DNA from: Bacteroidia bacterium
GTDB lineage: Bacteria > Bacteroidota > Bacteroidia > J057
Direction: 5' to 3'
Assembly: GCA_033391075.1 (NCBI GenBank)
Contig: JAWPMV010000001.1
Coordinates: forward strand, 4,650,001-4,714,000
DNA: 64,000 nt
Below the pieces are notes generated by a model. The model was not told where the DNA came from. It worked only from the letters and a program-made list of their open reading frames with translations, and searched no databases. Made by a program: the position numbers and the translations under genes. This document shows, piece after piece, positions 17,019-26,089 of the stretch (the first letter of the stretch is position 1; every line of letters begins with the position of its first letter).

Positions 17019-18383
17019 TCAGGAAAATACCGATCGAAAAACCTCCTCCAGCTTGCTTACTCCGATGACTTTTATGTCTTTAAATTGCTTGGCCAAACCG
17101 GATGCGGAACTTTTTGCTACGTAAATCTCTTTGAATCCCAACTTTTCAGCTTCTGCTATACGAGGTTCCAATCTGCTCACAGCCCGTATTTCTCCAGATA
17201 GCCCAACCTCAGCAGAAAATACCGTTTTGGGACTGATGGATAAGTCGTGTAAAGAGGAAATGACTGAGCATATCAAAGCCAGATCTATGGCAGGATCCTC
17301 TACCCTGAGGCCTCCGGTTATATTGATAAAACAATCTTTCTCTGCCATCTTAAAACCAGCCCTTTTTTCCAAAACGGCCAGGAGCATATTGAGCCTGCGC
17401 AGGTCAAAACCTGTAGCTGATCTCTGAGCATTTCCATAAGCCATCGGCCCAACGAGTGCCTGGGTTTCAATCAGCAATGGACGCATCCCTTCCATGGTCG
17501 CGGCGATGGATACTCCACTAAAATTTTCGTCAAAATCAGAAAGAAAGATTTCTGAAGGATTACTCACCTCTCTTAAGCCATCTGCCAGCATTTCATATAT
17601 CCCGAGTTCATGTGTGCCTCCAAAGCGATTTTTCACAGAACGGATGATCCGATAACTATTGTGTCGATCTCCTTCAAAGCTCACGACCACATCTACCATA
17701 TGTTCCAGGACCTTGGGACCAGCCAGGCTACCTTCTTTGGTTATATGGCCAATCAGGAACATGGGGATGTGTAGCTCTTTGGCAACTCGGATCAGTCGAG
17801 AAGTACATTCCCGCACCTGTGAAACACTGCCCGGAGCGGAATCCAAATTATCGGTAAAAACCGTCTGAATAGAATCAATGACAATGAGGTCCGGTTGCAT
17901 ATCCTCATAAAATTTGAGAATCTTTTCCAGATGGGTTTCCGAGACTATGTATAATTGATCATTCTCAGCGGGGATACGCTCAGCACGGAGTTTAATCTGC
18001 TGCTCGCTTTCCTCCCCACTCACATAGAGAATTTTCCTCCCTTTCAACTGCATAGCGATCTGCAGCATAAGGGTACTTTTGCCAATCCCCGGTTCGCCCC
18101 CTAAAAGCGTAACAGAACCCTCCACGATTCCTCCCCCCAGCACTCGATTCATTTCAGCATCAGGGCTGATCATTCTCTTTTCCCCAACAGACTCTATCTC
18201 TGCCAGTTTCCGGGGCTTAGAACTTCTACCTGCATGGATTGCTCCTATGCCTTTTTGAGCTTTGGGTTGAGTCAATTCTTCAACCAGGGTACTCCATTGT
18301 CCACAGCCACTACATTGGCCGGACCATTTTAAATGAGAGGTGCCACATTCCTGACACACATATACTGTTTTCACCTTTGCCAT
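17019..18383 (-). CDS. radA: DNA repair protein RadA (branch migration ATPase)
   Basis: RadA promotes branch migration and processing of recombination intermediates together with RecA. From ATG 18383 (MAKVKTVYVCQECG) the protein has 454 residues. It has an N-terminal C4 zinc finger (CQECG...CSGCG), a RecA-like ATPase with Walker A GGEPGIGKSTL, Walker B LIVIDSIQTV, the RadA-specific KNRFG motif (VKNRFGGTHELG), and a C-terminal Lon-protease-like domain ending in GVSKLEEVF. An ATG 18 bp upstream adds six residues and is less like the family. All key motifs are intact. Confidence 0.96.
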   Translation of the reverse strand: MAKVKTVYVCQECGTSHLKWSGQCSGCGQWSTLVEELTQPKAQKGIGAIHAGRSSKPRKLAEIESVGEKRMISPDAEMNRVLGGGIVEGSVTLLGGEPGIGKSTLMLQIAMQLKGRKILYVSGEESEQQIKLRAERIPAENDQLYIVSETHLEKILKFYEDMQPDLIVIDSIQTVFTDNLDSAPGSVSQVRECTSRLIRVAKELHIPMFLIGHITKEGSLAGPKVLEHMVDVVVSFEGDRHNSYRIIRSVKNRFGGTHELGIYEMLADGLREVSNPSEIFLSDFDENFSGVSIAATMEGMRPLLIETQALVGPMAYGNAQRSATGFDLRRLNMLLAVLEKRAGFKMAEKDCFINITGGLRVEDPAIDLALICSVISSLHDLSISPKTVFSAEVGLSGEIRAVSRLEPRIAEAEKLGFKEIYVAKSSASGLAKQFKDIKVIGVSKLEEVFRSVFS

Positions 18384-18860
18384 TGCTGATAAAATTAGCA
18401 AATATTGACCTTAAGGGGAAATTTTCGCATAAAAATTTAGCGTTTAGGATGCTTTTGCTAATATCTCTCTGTTTTTTATGAAAAAGTGAGTTCAATCCGG
18501 GTAAAAGAAAGTGGATATGTTATGCAGGAAATGACAAAATACTTCGACAGTCCTTATCTATTAACAAAAAAGGTTTAATAGGCCTCACAGAAAAATTACC
18601 AATTTCGAAATATTAATACAGTCGAATCAAAAAACCCATTCCCAACAAATAATAGTGATTTCACCCAAACAAAGTAACCACTCAGACCAATATATTTGAC
18701 TAAGTAGATAAAAACCAATACCCTTAGCATTAGGAATGCGGGTATATTATATACGCAAAAATCCCTCTTTCCTAAACCCACCCATTCGTCGTGAAGAACT
18801 AGGTACTGAAACTTCCTTTTCAGTACTGCAGCCTATTTTGAAGTCGCCAAAACGCCAAAG
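18384..18860. other. AT-rich intergenic region, divergent radA / GNAT genes
   Basis: This 477-bp spacer contains no convincing gene. A hydrophobic 61-residue frame on the - strand (18596-18781) has no family resemblance. A perfect 9-bp hairpin lies at 18803-18826. No exact TAnnTTTG promoter box was found. Confidence 0.5.
18803..18826 (+). repeat. Perfect 9-bp inverted repeat before the GNAT gene
   Basis: GTACTGAAA (18803-18811) and TTTCAGTAC (18818-18826) are separated by 6 nt, 35 bp before the ATG at 18861. It could be an operator or a 5' UTR hairpin. Confidence 0.35.
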
Positions 18861-20585
18861 ATGCAGACAATTCATATTCTTCATGGATCGAAAGCCCTTG
18901 GACTCATAGAGGATAAAAAATTCCTGGAGGAATGGTTGAATTTAGCGGATCATACTCCGGGATTCAGCACATTGCAGGAACCCGATTTTGTACAATGCTG
19001 GTACAAACATTATGCTGACTTATTTCAGCCAGTTCTTGGCTTTTCCAGAGATGAGAAAGCTAATCTCCGCGCCTTTGTCCCACTTGCCCTTCACAGGTCT
19101 GAAGGATATCTCACGCATGCAGGATCGGTTTATGCAGAATACCATGGATGGTTAGCCCGACCGGAAGACACGACAGAATTCTTCTCAAAGCTTTTGCCCC
19201 AACTTAAGGCAGAATTCCCCTTGAAAAAATGGGAATGGCAGTGGATACCGCCTCATGTCTCCTTCGAGCCATTGCTAGGTATTAATTTAAAAGAGCTGGG
19301 AATTTATCTGGATTTTGATTGCCAGGAGACTCCGGAATGGAATCTGTTGGATGAGGCCAAGCTCACAAAAACCTGGAAGAGTTCCTCTTTGAAATCAAAA
19401 ATTCGCCGATTGAAGAAAAGAGGGGTATACAAATTTGAAGTTATTGAAGATCCTCAGAGATTATATGAGGTACTCCAGCTTGCTAAACATCAATGCGACT
19501 TCCGCAAAGAAGCCGTAAACAATGTCCGTCCATTTGCGGATGATCCCAGAAATATAGGCTTTTCAAAAGCTATATTGGAAGGCTCGTCTGGCCTTCACAA
19601 TAGTGCCCTTTGGCTGGATGATCAATTGCTGGCTTTTCATAGTGGCACGACTGATGGAGAAAGGCTATGCCTTGGCATGATCAGTTTTGATCCCACAGAA
19701 TTCAAATCATCACCAGGTACTATACTACTAGCTGAACTTGCCCGGCATCTCTCAGAAAATGCTTATAAAACCTTTGATATAACTCCCGGGAAAGATGGCT
19801 ATAAAAATCGCTATGCCAATCATCATACGCCGCTTCGAAAACCGATGGTTTATTTTAGTCGATCTAGCTATCTCAAAGCTCAGCTAACAAAACACATCAA
19901 AGGCATGGTCGAGACTGTTCTTGAGCGTTACTTCCCAAAGATCATTGGAGTGCCGCATTTAAAAAGAATAGCTCAGGATCATCTTTCGAGGATTAAGGAA
20001 TTAAGACTTTCAAGCTTTATTTCATTTATCGGATCTCGTTTTTTTCGCAAGATGGTTTTCCGGATATATCGCATTAAAAACCTTTCTGATGAGCTTGGCC
20101 GAAATTTCTCCGAAATAGTAAACAAACAGTCTTACCAGGACCTAATGCTTTATGATGATAAATTCCCTCATCTGAGTCGAAGGAGTCTGCTCATTGAAGC
20201 AATGGATAAATTTAAATCCCAGGATAAATTATATAGCATTTCTGAAAATGGACAGCTGCTATCTTATGCATGGATGAAGCAAACCAAAGAAGACAGCACT
20301 ATTTTTGAAACTCATATCCCGGCAGGAGCCTTTATCTTCCAGGATTTTTACATAAAGGAAGGAAAGACTGGGCAAGATAGTTTTGCAAAACTTATCGCAA
20401 GCATGTTAGATGACGCACATAAGGAAAAAGACAAGCAGATTTATCTCCTTATGCGCAAAAACTCCAAACTTAAACCCGGCCTCCTGAATACCGCGCGATT
20501 GCACTCCGTGATCGAGGTTAGTAAGATATTTATTCTTACAGCTCTTACTTCCAAAAAAAGAAGACTGCAATCATTCAATACATAA
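18861..20585 (+). CDS. Two-domain GNAT protein of the CelD/BcsL type
   Basis: The N-terminal half (about 1-330) matches the CelD/BcsL-like acetyltransferase group (Acetyltransf_6) associated with exopolysaccharide or cellulose modification. It shows FSTLQEPDFVQCWYKHYAD, the Lys/Arg-rich KSKIRRLKKRG segment, NSALWLDDQLLAFHSGTTDGERLCLG and the C-terminal strand FDITPGKDGYKNRYAN. After a basic linker (about 340-420), residues 425-574 look like a second, diverged GNAT fold (YSISENGQLLSYAWMKQ, then FIFQDFYIKEGKTGQDSFAKLIASML). Such proteins acylate polysaccharides or lipid-linked sugars; the substrate here is unknown. No exopolysaccharide genes are adjacent. A terminator follows the gene. Confidence 0.75.
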   Translation: MQTIHILHGSKALGLIEDKKFLEEWLNLADHTPGFSTLQEPDFVQCWYKHYADLFQPVLGFSRDEKANLRAFVPLALHRSEGYLTHAGSVYAEYHGWLARPEDTTEFFSKLLPQLKAEFPLKKWEWQWIPPHVSFEPLLGINLKELGIYLDFDCQETPEWNLLDEAKLTKTWKSSSLKSKIRRLKKRGVYKFEVIEDPQRLYEVLQLAKHQCDFRKEAVNNVRPFADDPRNIGFSKAILEGSSGLHNSALWLDDQLLAFHSGTTDGERLCLGMISFDPTEFKSSPGTILLAELARHLSENAYKTFDITPGKDGYKNRYANHHTPLRKPMVYFSRSSYLKAQLTKHIKGMVETVLERYFPKIIGVPHLKRIAQDHLSRIKELRLSSFISFIGSRFFRKMVFRIYRIKNLSDELGRNFSEIVNKQSYQDLMLYDDKFPHLSRRSLLIEAMDKFKSQDKLYSISENGQLLSYAWMKQTKEDSTIFETHIPAGAFIFQDFYIKEGKTGQDSFAKLIASMLDDAHKEKDKQIYLLMRKNSKLKPGLLNTARLHSVIEVSKIFILTALTSKKRRLQSFNT

Positions 20586-20591
20586 TAGAAA

Positions 20592-20618
20592 AAAGCCTCT
20601 GAATTTATCAGAGGCTTT
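20592..20618. terminator. Bidirectional terminator between convergent genes
   Basis: A perfect 11-bp stem AAAGCCTCTGA / TCAGAGGCTTT has a 5-nt loop. On the - strand it is followed by six Ts, so it mainly serves the T9SS gene ending at 20622. Confidence 0.88.
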
Positions 20619-20621
20619 CAT

Positions 20622-22628
20622 TTATTCTATTTGAATTTTTCTAATTCCAGACTCCCGATCTCCTTCATAATAAAAGAAGTACATACCCGGGCTGAGTTGG
20701 CTGACATCCACCTGCTCACTGCCACTTTTATCGGCCAGGTCCCATTCTTTTTTGTAAGTCACTTCTCCCAAAAGATTAAGGATACTGATACTGGAAAGCC
20801 GCACATCACCAGACCAGCTTAGATTCAATTGATCCTGTACTGGGTTAGGAAATAGCTTTATTTGAATGCCAGGAAGGGCTTCAATTTCGATTTCGACGCT
20901 TTTGCTGTATTCGAAAGCACCATCCAAATCTACCTGCTTAAGTCTATAGACTAATTTTCCCCTAACAGAAAAAGGGAGATCAGTATCCTGAAATTGGTAG
21001 AAATTCACCTCACTACTTGTTCCTGCAGCTTCTAGCTGGCCGATTTTCGTAAAGATATCTCCCCCATTCATTGACCTTTCTACCTCAAAATGGCTGGCAT
21101 TCAATTCTGAAGCAGTCGCCCAATCCAATTCTACTCCCTTATCTCCCTCTCGGGCTGTAAAGTCTAACCATTCTACGGGGAAACTACTTCCATTACCATG
21201 TACTGTGATAATCACACTGGCTTTGGCCGAACCATCCACATCACTCATATTATAAACGAAGAAGTCAGGACCTACATAATCGGTATTGGGGATGTAGTCA
21301 TAATCTCCATTGGAATAGAATACTACATTGCCATGCGTTGGAGGCGTATCCAGGCTATAATTGATAACATCTCCATCCGGTTCAAAATCATTAACAATCA
21401 CGGTTTGCCCGAAGCGACCGGTATTTCTGGGCATGGTGATGGCATCGTCCATAGGAATAGGAGGATTGCCTGTATTGGGGCTGGATTTCACCCTGATGGT
21501 AACCAATCCAATATCGCAAAGAGAAGGGCTGGCATCATCACATACTTGATAAGAAAAAAGATCATAGCCAGTAAATCCGGCATTAGGCGTATAGGTGATA
21601 TTTCCATTTGCCTCATACACTACGCTTCCATAAGAAGGAGCACTATGAGCAGTTGGAGACAGTAAGGCATCTCCATCCTGATCTATATCATTGAAACGAA
21701 CATCGAGTTCTATGCTGCTTCCTTCCGGAATACAGACAGCATCCAGATTGGCCACTGGAGGATTATTGGTCGGTTGGGTATCGATCACCTCTATATAAAC
21801 CGTTGCCTGCACACATCTGGCCGGACAATAGGTATCATCACATATTTGATAGGTAAATTCATCTTCCCCGCTGAAGCCCGGATTGGGTACATAAACCATA
21901 CTTCCATCCGGATTCAAGGCCAGGCTGCCATTGAAGGGACCACCCAGAACATTCAGATCGTAGTTTTGACCCGTTTGCAGGTGATCATTGTTGAAAATGT
22001 TCCCCATGACCGGCTGATCTGTCAGGGTATTGAGGAAATCATCTCTTGCCTGGATGAGAAAAAAGATGAAACACTTCCGGACTCGCATATAAACACCTGC
22101 CTGATCCAAATCCGCACATACACCAGTACTGTTTATAAGACTGATCAGATCATTGAGATCGTCTTGTCCCGGACTAAAAGAGGATAGGTCTAAATAGTCC
22201 GGGCTGGAAGGATCATCCTCATACACTAAATGATGCATGCGATAGACCCCTGCCTGGCTGACACTGAAAATCGGTGAGGAAGAAGAATCGATATAGGCGA
22301 GTCCACTTCCTTTGGTCAGAATATACAAGCTCTTATAGCCCGCTGGAATGACAGCATTTCCATTGGAGCTGGCACTTATTTCGACCTGCCCGGCAATCAG
22401 GCAGAATTCTCCATTGGCGCAATCAGGGCTCATAGACCCCGCATCTGCTGTACAACTCCTCAAATTTTCCAAAGGTTCAGCAGGAAGACTTAGGGAGAAA
22501 GTCAAGAAGAAAAGTAGAAAGTAAAATGGCTTTACAGAACTTTGTGCAATAGTAGGTATTCGTGCAATTTCACAGATCCTGTAAGCGGGAAAAGTAGGTA
22601 GTTTTTCCTTGGTGGTTGTAGTTCCCAT
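20622..22628 (-). CDS. Secreted protein with Ig/cadherin-like repeats and type A T9SS sorting tail
   Basis: A hydrophobic signal segment lies at about residues 34-50 (FYFLLFFLTFSLSLPA), after an unusually long polar N-terminus, so the real start could be internal. Residues about 200-475 hold three tandem beta-sandwich repeats of about 90 residues. They share the pattern NPPVANLDAV...D.DGD...YG.V....G..TYTPN.GF.G.D.F.Y..CD (the Big_9/VCBS-like type). A fibronectin-like segment follows (FPVEWLDFTA...WATASELNASHFEVERS, about 490-585). The C-terminal 75 residues (LFPNPVQDQLNLSW...GMYFFYYEG) form a type A T9SS sorting domain. The protein is probably exported by type IX secretion and attached to the surface or released. 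Function is likely adhesion or display. Confidence 0.85.
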   Translation of the reverse strand: MGTTTTKEKLPTFPAYRICEIARIPTIAQSSVKPFYFLLFFLTFSLSLPAEPLENLRSCTADAGSMSPDCANGEFCLIAGQVEISASSNGNAVIPAGYKSLYILTKGSGLAYIDSSSSPIFSVSQAGVYRMHHLVYEDDPSSPDYLDLSSFSPGQDDLNDLISLINSTGVCADLDQAGVYMRVRKCFIFFLIQARDDFLNTLTDQPVMGNIFNNDHLQTGQNYDLNVLGGPFNGSLALNPDGSMVYVPNPGFSGEDEFTYQICDDTYCPARCVQATVYIEVIDTQPTNNPPVANLDAVCIPEGSSIELDVRFNDIDQDGDALLSPTAHSAPSYGSVVYEANGNITYTPNAGFTGYDLFSYQVCDDASPSLCDIGLVTIRVKSSPNTGNPPIPMDDAITMPRNTGRFGQTVIVNDFEPDGDVINYSLDTPPTHGNVVFYSNGDYDYIPNTDYVGPDFFVYNMSDVDGSAKASVIITVHGNGSSFPVEWLDFTAREGDKGVELDWATASELNASHFEVERSMNGGDIFTKIGQLEAAGTSSEVNFYQFQDTDLPFSVRGKLVYRLKQVDLDGAFEYSKSVEIEIEALPGIQIKLFPNPVQDQLNLSWSGDVRLSSISILNLLGEVTYKKEWDLADKSGSEQVDVSQLSPGMYFFYYEGDRESGIRKIQIE

Positions 22629-22960
22629 TGCTTGATACTTAGGTTAAACAGTAAAGCGACATAATTTCTAACATCACCTAAAACGATGGAATAAGGAATT
22701 TATTTCCTTTTAGTTCGTCTTAGGAAATGAGTAAATGGGTCGCTAAGTGTCTGTGTATCAATATCCAACAGGGGAACACACAAGTTAAAACAAAAAACTC
22801 GTTGTCACCGATTAGAAATTCTCCTTTAAAATCAGTCTATTTTTTCAAAAATACAACATCTGGAAGTTCTTAAAGCTGTATTTGCTACAATCCTCCCTAA
22901 AAAAAATGTCCTCTATGCCTGAAAGACAAAGAGGACAAATATCGTTAAGAACTTATTTTG
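22629..22960. other. Intergenic region before the T9SS gene
   Basis: This 332-bp gap contains the terminator at 22907-22937 and upstream DNA of the T9SS gene. I found no exact TAnnTTTG box and no credible small gene. Confidence 0.5.
22907..22937 (-). terminator. Terminator after the DUF4407 gene
   Basis: TGTCCTCT (22907-22914) pairs with AGAGGACA (22930-22937), with a 15-nt loop. On the - strand a run of seven Ts follows. It lies 24 bp past the DUF4407 stop. Confidence 0.75.
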
Positions 22961-24337
22961 CTACTTGGAAATGGCTTCTTCTTTCTTCGAATGGCCATTT
23001 ATAGGTGCAGGTTTACTACTTGGAGTCTCTTCTTCAACGCTGCTATTGTTTCTTGCCTGCAACTGCATACTTGCATTGAGGTCGTAATTCATATCAGAGA
23101 TATGACGGAGAGCTTCTACTTTCTTATGATGCTCAATGCGACTCAATAAGTAGTCATACGGCCCTCTCCTTGTAATCAATTTCACGAATACAGGAGAAGT
23201 TTCCAGCAGGATAAACAAGAGTACAATTAGGTTACTCATCCACCAGATCGAAGAATCATCGTCTTTCATTTTCTCCAACACCTGAATTCTGGCAGGAAAT
23301 CCTTTGCCGTATTTCTGTGCTTTATCCAATGCTCCAGGCAATTCTTTTTCTCTCTGCTCCTCTTTCGAAGCTATCTGATTAGCGATGACCGTACGTTGTC
23401 TCTGTAGCATACCGATTTCTTCAGACACACTTTCGGCAAATGCCTCACGTACATCTTTTCTTTTGGCCTCCAGTTCGGTGGCATTTTTCTTGGCATCACT
23501 CAGCCGCTTTTTCAAATCTTTATTGATATTATAAAGGCGATTGCTTTGCTCCAGCCATTTACGAGGGAAATCCCATCTTACAAATTTCTTTTCGCCATTG
23601 GCATCCGTCTCATATACTTTAGTAGCATATTTATTCCACAGCCAGGTACGTCGCTTTTCATTGGCTTCCATACGAGGGCCATGGATGCGGTACAGACTAT
23701 CATAGGTAGTCTGGGCTTTGTAGTATTCATTGCTGACTTCTCCAAAATCAAAGGAGGTAGGTTTCCCTTCTTTGAGTTTTTTGTAGCCTTGCCTGATACT
23801 ATCGACTGCATGCAATTCTTTATACAGAGAATCCAGCCCCAGTTTCTGATCCAGTTTACCTTCTGCTTCGCGTTCGAGGTCCGCAGTATAGGCAAAGAGT
23901 TCTGAATTGATCTGGTTGTTGAACAGCTCCACCTCAATAGGTTTTGTGATCACAACGGAAATCAATACTGCCAGGATCATACGAGGCAAGGCCAATCCAA
24001 TCTCAAACCAGGGTCTTCCTTCTTTTCTGATACTGGAAACAATGTATCTGTCCAGATTAAAGATCAATGCCCCCCACAAGAGGCCAAAGAAGAAGGATAC
24101 CACTGCATTTTCAACCAGGGTATAAATCGCAAAGGATCCGGAGATAACTGCCATACAAGCAGTCAGGAAGATCGTAGCACCGATCCCCACATATTTTGTG
24201 TGTTCGGAGGGAGTAACTTCAAGGATTCGAACATAAGCTCCAGCACATGCAAAGAAAAATCGCTTAACTTTTCCGGGCACCTGCCTCTCATTTATAATCC
24301 TGTCGTCATCCGCATAATAAGTAGAAAAATCGCTCAT
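22961..24337 (-). CDS. DUF4407 membrane protein with long coiled coil
   Basis: DUF4407 proteins have four TM helices and a long periplasmic or cytoplasmic coiled coil; their role is unknown. From ATG 24337 (MSDFSTYYADDDR) the helices are at about residues 51-75 (YVGIGATIFLTACMAVISG), 78-98, 116-136 and 362-382. About 225 charged residues lie between helices 3 and 4 (ELFNNQINSELFAYTADLE onward), strongly helical. An ATG 36 bp upstream would overlap the upstream gene by 32 bp; the chosen start lies 4 bp after that gene's stop, so translation is probably coupled. The operon partner is the zinc-ribbon/Ig protein. A terminator follows. Confidence 0.85.
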   Translation of the reverse strand: MSDFSTYYADDDRIINERQVPGKVKRFFFACAGAYVRILEVTPSEHTKYVGIGATIFLTACMAVISGSFAIYTLVENAVVSFFFGLLWGALIFNLDRYIVSSIRKEGRPWFEIGLALPRMILAVLISVVITKPIEVELFNNQINSELFAYTADLEREAEGKLDQKLGLDSLYKELHAVDSIRQGYKKLKEGKPTSFDFGEVSNEYYKAQTTYDSLYRIHGPRMEANEKRRTWLWNKYATKVYETDANGEKKFVRWDFPRKWLEQSNRLYNINKDLKKRLSDAKKNATELEAKRKDVREAFAESVSEEIGMLQRQRTVIANQIASKEEQREKELPGALDKAQKYGKGFPARIQVLEKMKDDDSSIWWMSNLIVLLFILLETSPVFVKLITRRGPYDYLLSRIEHHKKVEALRHISDMNYDLNASMQLQARNNSSVEEETPSSKPAPINGHSKKEEAISK

Positions 24338-24341
24338 TTTC

Positions 24342-25964
24342 TCAGGTATTTGACTTTTTGTTACGTTTTCCAAAGAGTTTTTTAAACAAGCCAGAAAGCT
24401 CTTCTCTTAGCGTGGCTTTTTCCAGGGACAGCAAGTCTTCAGTAAGGTCCATTTTCTGGGCCCGTTGAATATGGACATCGCGTTTGCGCTGCTTGATATC
24501 CTTGCGCAATTGCTTCTCCATTTCCTCGAAGTCTTCTAAATGCATAGGTAAATCGTTGTTTCTTAAATCCGGCGTTTCATCGATTTCCTGCCCATTTTTG
24601 ACGAGACCATCGTCCAGGGGAATAGGAAAGCGAGTGATGTTGAAGGTTTTTTGCGATTCACCTGAATGCCCTTTAGCATACAAAGTGTAAGTAGTAAAGG
24701 CAGCTTCAGGCTTCACTTTGACTTCTCCGGTAATATCTACCTCCCCAATATCCTGGTCGATATAGACCTCAAATGCATTTTCTACATCCCAACTAAGGGT
24801 TACAGGTGCTCCTTCTGTTGAAAGCTCAGAATCACCCGCAAAATGCTGGATCTTCGGGGGAGGAAGTTCCAGTTTAATTCGTTTCTCAATCAGTCCGACA
24901 TGATTGATGGCACGTAAAGTATAGGTAGTGGTCCGATCCGGGAACACCTCTACTTTATTGTCCTCAACTTTACCGGGTGATGGATAAACTTCGACAAGTT
25001 CGGTATTGTGTACTTCCCACATGAGGAGGTTCGCTTTACCGAGCCTAATTGTTTGTGTGTCGGCAGTCAGGCTCATGATCTCCGGACGCCGCATGGTCAA
25101 CTCAATGGAAGCTTTAACCTGGCCACTCCTGTTCTTGGCAATCAGGGTACAAGTCCCAGGTTTTGTCAGATAAGCTTCTGTAAATTCTTTGCCCGAAACA
25201 TCTCCGATATCCATATTGATTTCGAGATGCTCGGCATTTAATGCTTTCCAACTCAGGATGGTGGGAAAGCCTACGGTCACCTCTTTCTCGGCGGCCTTAA
25301 ACTGATTGATTTTAGGAGGGGCGAGGGTAACTTTTGTGCTAAGTTGCTTGCTACCCGTCTCATTATAAGCTGTGAGAACATATTCGGTAGTCTCCATGGG
25401 CTCCACATCCAGGACCCCGATATTTTCCACCAATTCATTACCCGGATTGATGATGACCTTCTGGGCATTTTCAACCTCCCAGGTCAGGCGTATGGGATTG
25501 CCAAACTTTATTGCTCTGCGAGATGCCTTGAAGAGGGCTATGGTAGGCAAAACTCCTCCACAGGATCTGCATTGATTATCTTTCTTATGATTTCTTGTAC
25601 CGCATTCCAGACACTCCCACTTTACACTTTTCCTGCGACTGGTATTTTTTGTCCGTTTTGTTTTTTTGGCCCTTCTACGAACAGGTTCATCTTCATTGCG
25701 TAGTTTATCTTCCAGAATGGTACTTTTTGTGGAATTGCCAACATCTTTACCCCGGACGAAAGTCTTTTCTTCCGGTAGTTCAAACGGGATCTTAGTTTCC
25801 GTTGCGGGGTTGGTTTTAGCATTCACAGGTCCAGCCATTGCGCCAGGGTACAAATAATTTTTTTTTGGTAAGACTGGGATATGGGAATATTCATTCATCC
25901 GTATTCCCTTAATACCCCAAATATTCAAATCAATATAATTCTTTCGACTTAGCTCGAAGGCCAT
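24342..25964 (-). CDS. RanBP2-type zinc ribbon, four Ig-like repeats and coiled coil; unknown function
   Basis: There is no signal peptide and no TM, so it is probably cytoplasmic. Residues 80-115 are basic (RRRAKKTKRTKNTSRRK), followed by W-x-C-x2-C-x10-C-x2-C (C118, C121, C132, C135), an exact RanBP2-type zinc-finger spacing. Residues about 140-460 hold four repeats of about 80 residues with the pattern I..F.A....I..G....L.W.V.NA..V.I....G.V...G...V.P..TT.Y.L.A.N..G, an Ig-like beta sandwich. The tail (about 470-540) is charged and coiled-coil-like (MEKQLRKDIKQRKRDV). ATG 25898 is an alternative start. The gene is 4 bp upstream of the DUF4407 start, so the two products probably act together, possibly with the beta repeats binding the membrane partner. 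I do not know the function. Confidence 0.75.
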   Translation of the reverse strand: MAFELSRKNYIDLNIWGIKGIRMNEYSHIPVLPKKNYLYPGAMAGPVNAKTNPATETKIPFELPEEKTFVRGKDVGNSTKSTILEDKLRNEDEPVRRRAKKTKRTKNTSRRKSVKWECLECGTRNHKKDNQCRSCGGVLPTIALFKASRRAIKFGNPIRLTWEVENAQKVIINPGNELVENIGVLDVEPMETTEYVLTAYNETGSKQLSTKVTLAPPKINQFKAAEKEVTVGFPTILSWKALNAEHLEINMDIGDVSGKEFTEAYLTKPGTCTLIAKNRSGQVKASIELTMRRPEIMSLTADTQTIRLGKANLLMWEVHNTELVEVYPSPGKVEDNKVEVFPDRTTTYTLRAINHVGLIEKRIKLELPPPKIQHFAGDSELSTEGAPVTLSWDVENAFEVYIDQDIGEVDITGEVKVKPEAAFTTYTLYAKGHSGESQKTFNITRFPIPLDDGLVKNGQEIDETPDLRNNDLPMHLEDFEEMEKQLRKDIKQRKRDVHIQRAQKMDLTEDLLSLEKATLREELSGLFKKLFGKRNKKSNT

Positions 25965-26089
25965 AGTTTCCCCAACTGGCAGATTTACCGTTTGAAGTGT
26001 ATAGCTTTTATCAAGGAGAACTTTTAGTCAAAGAATCCTAGACTATAGCTAGAACAAAAACCATGCAAAAGATGAATTTGCGCGACTGA

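Noticed and set aside
18596-18781. 61-residue hydrophobic frame on the - strand
   Set aside because: Hydrophobicity alone is expected in AT-rich DNA; no ribosome site, promoter or family support.
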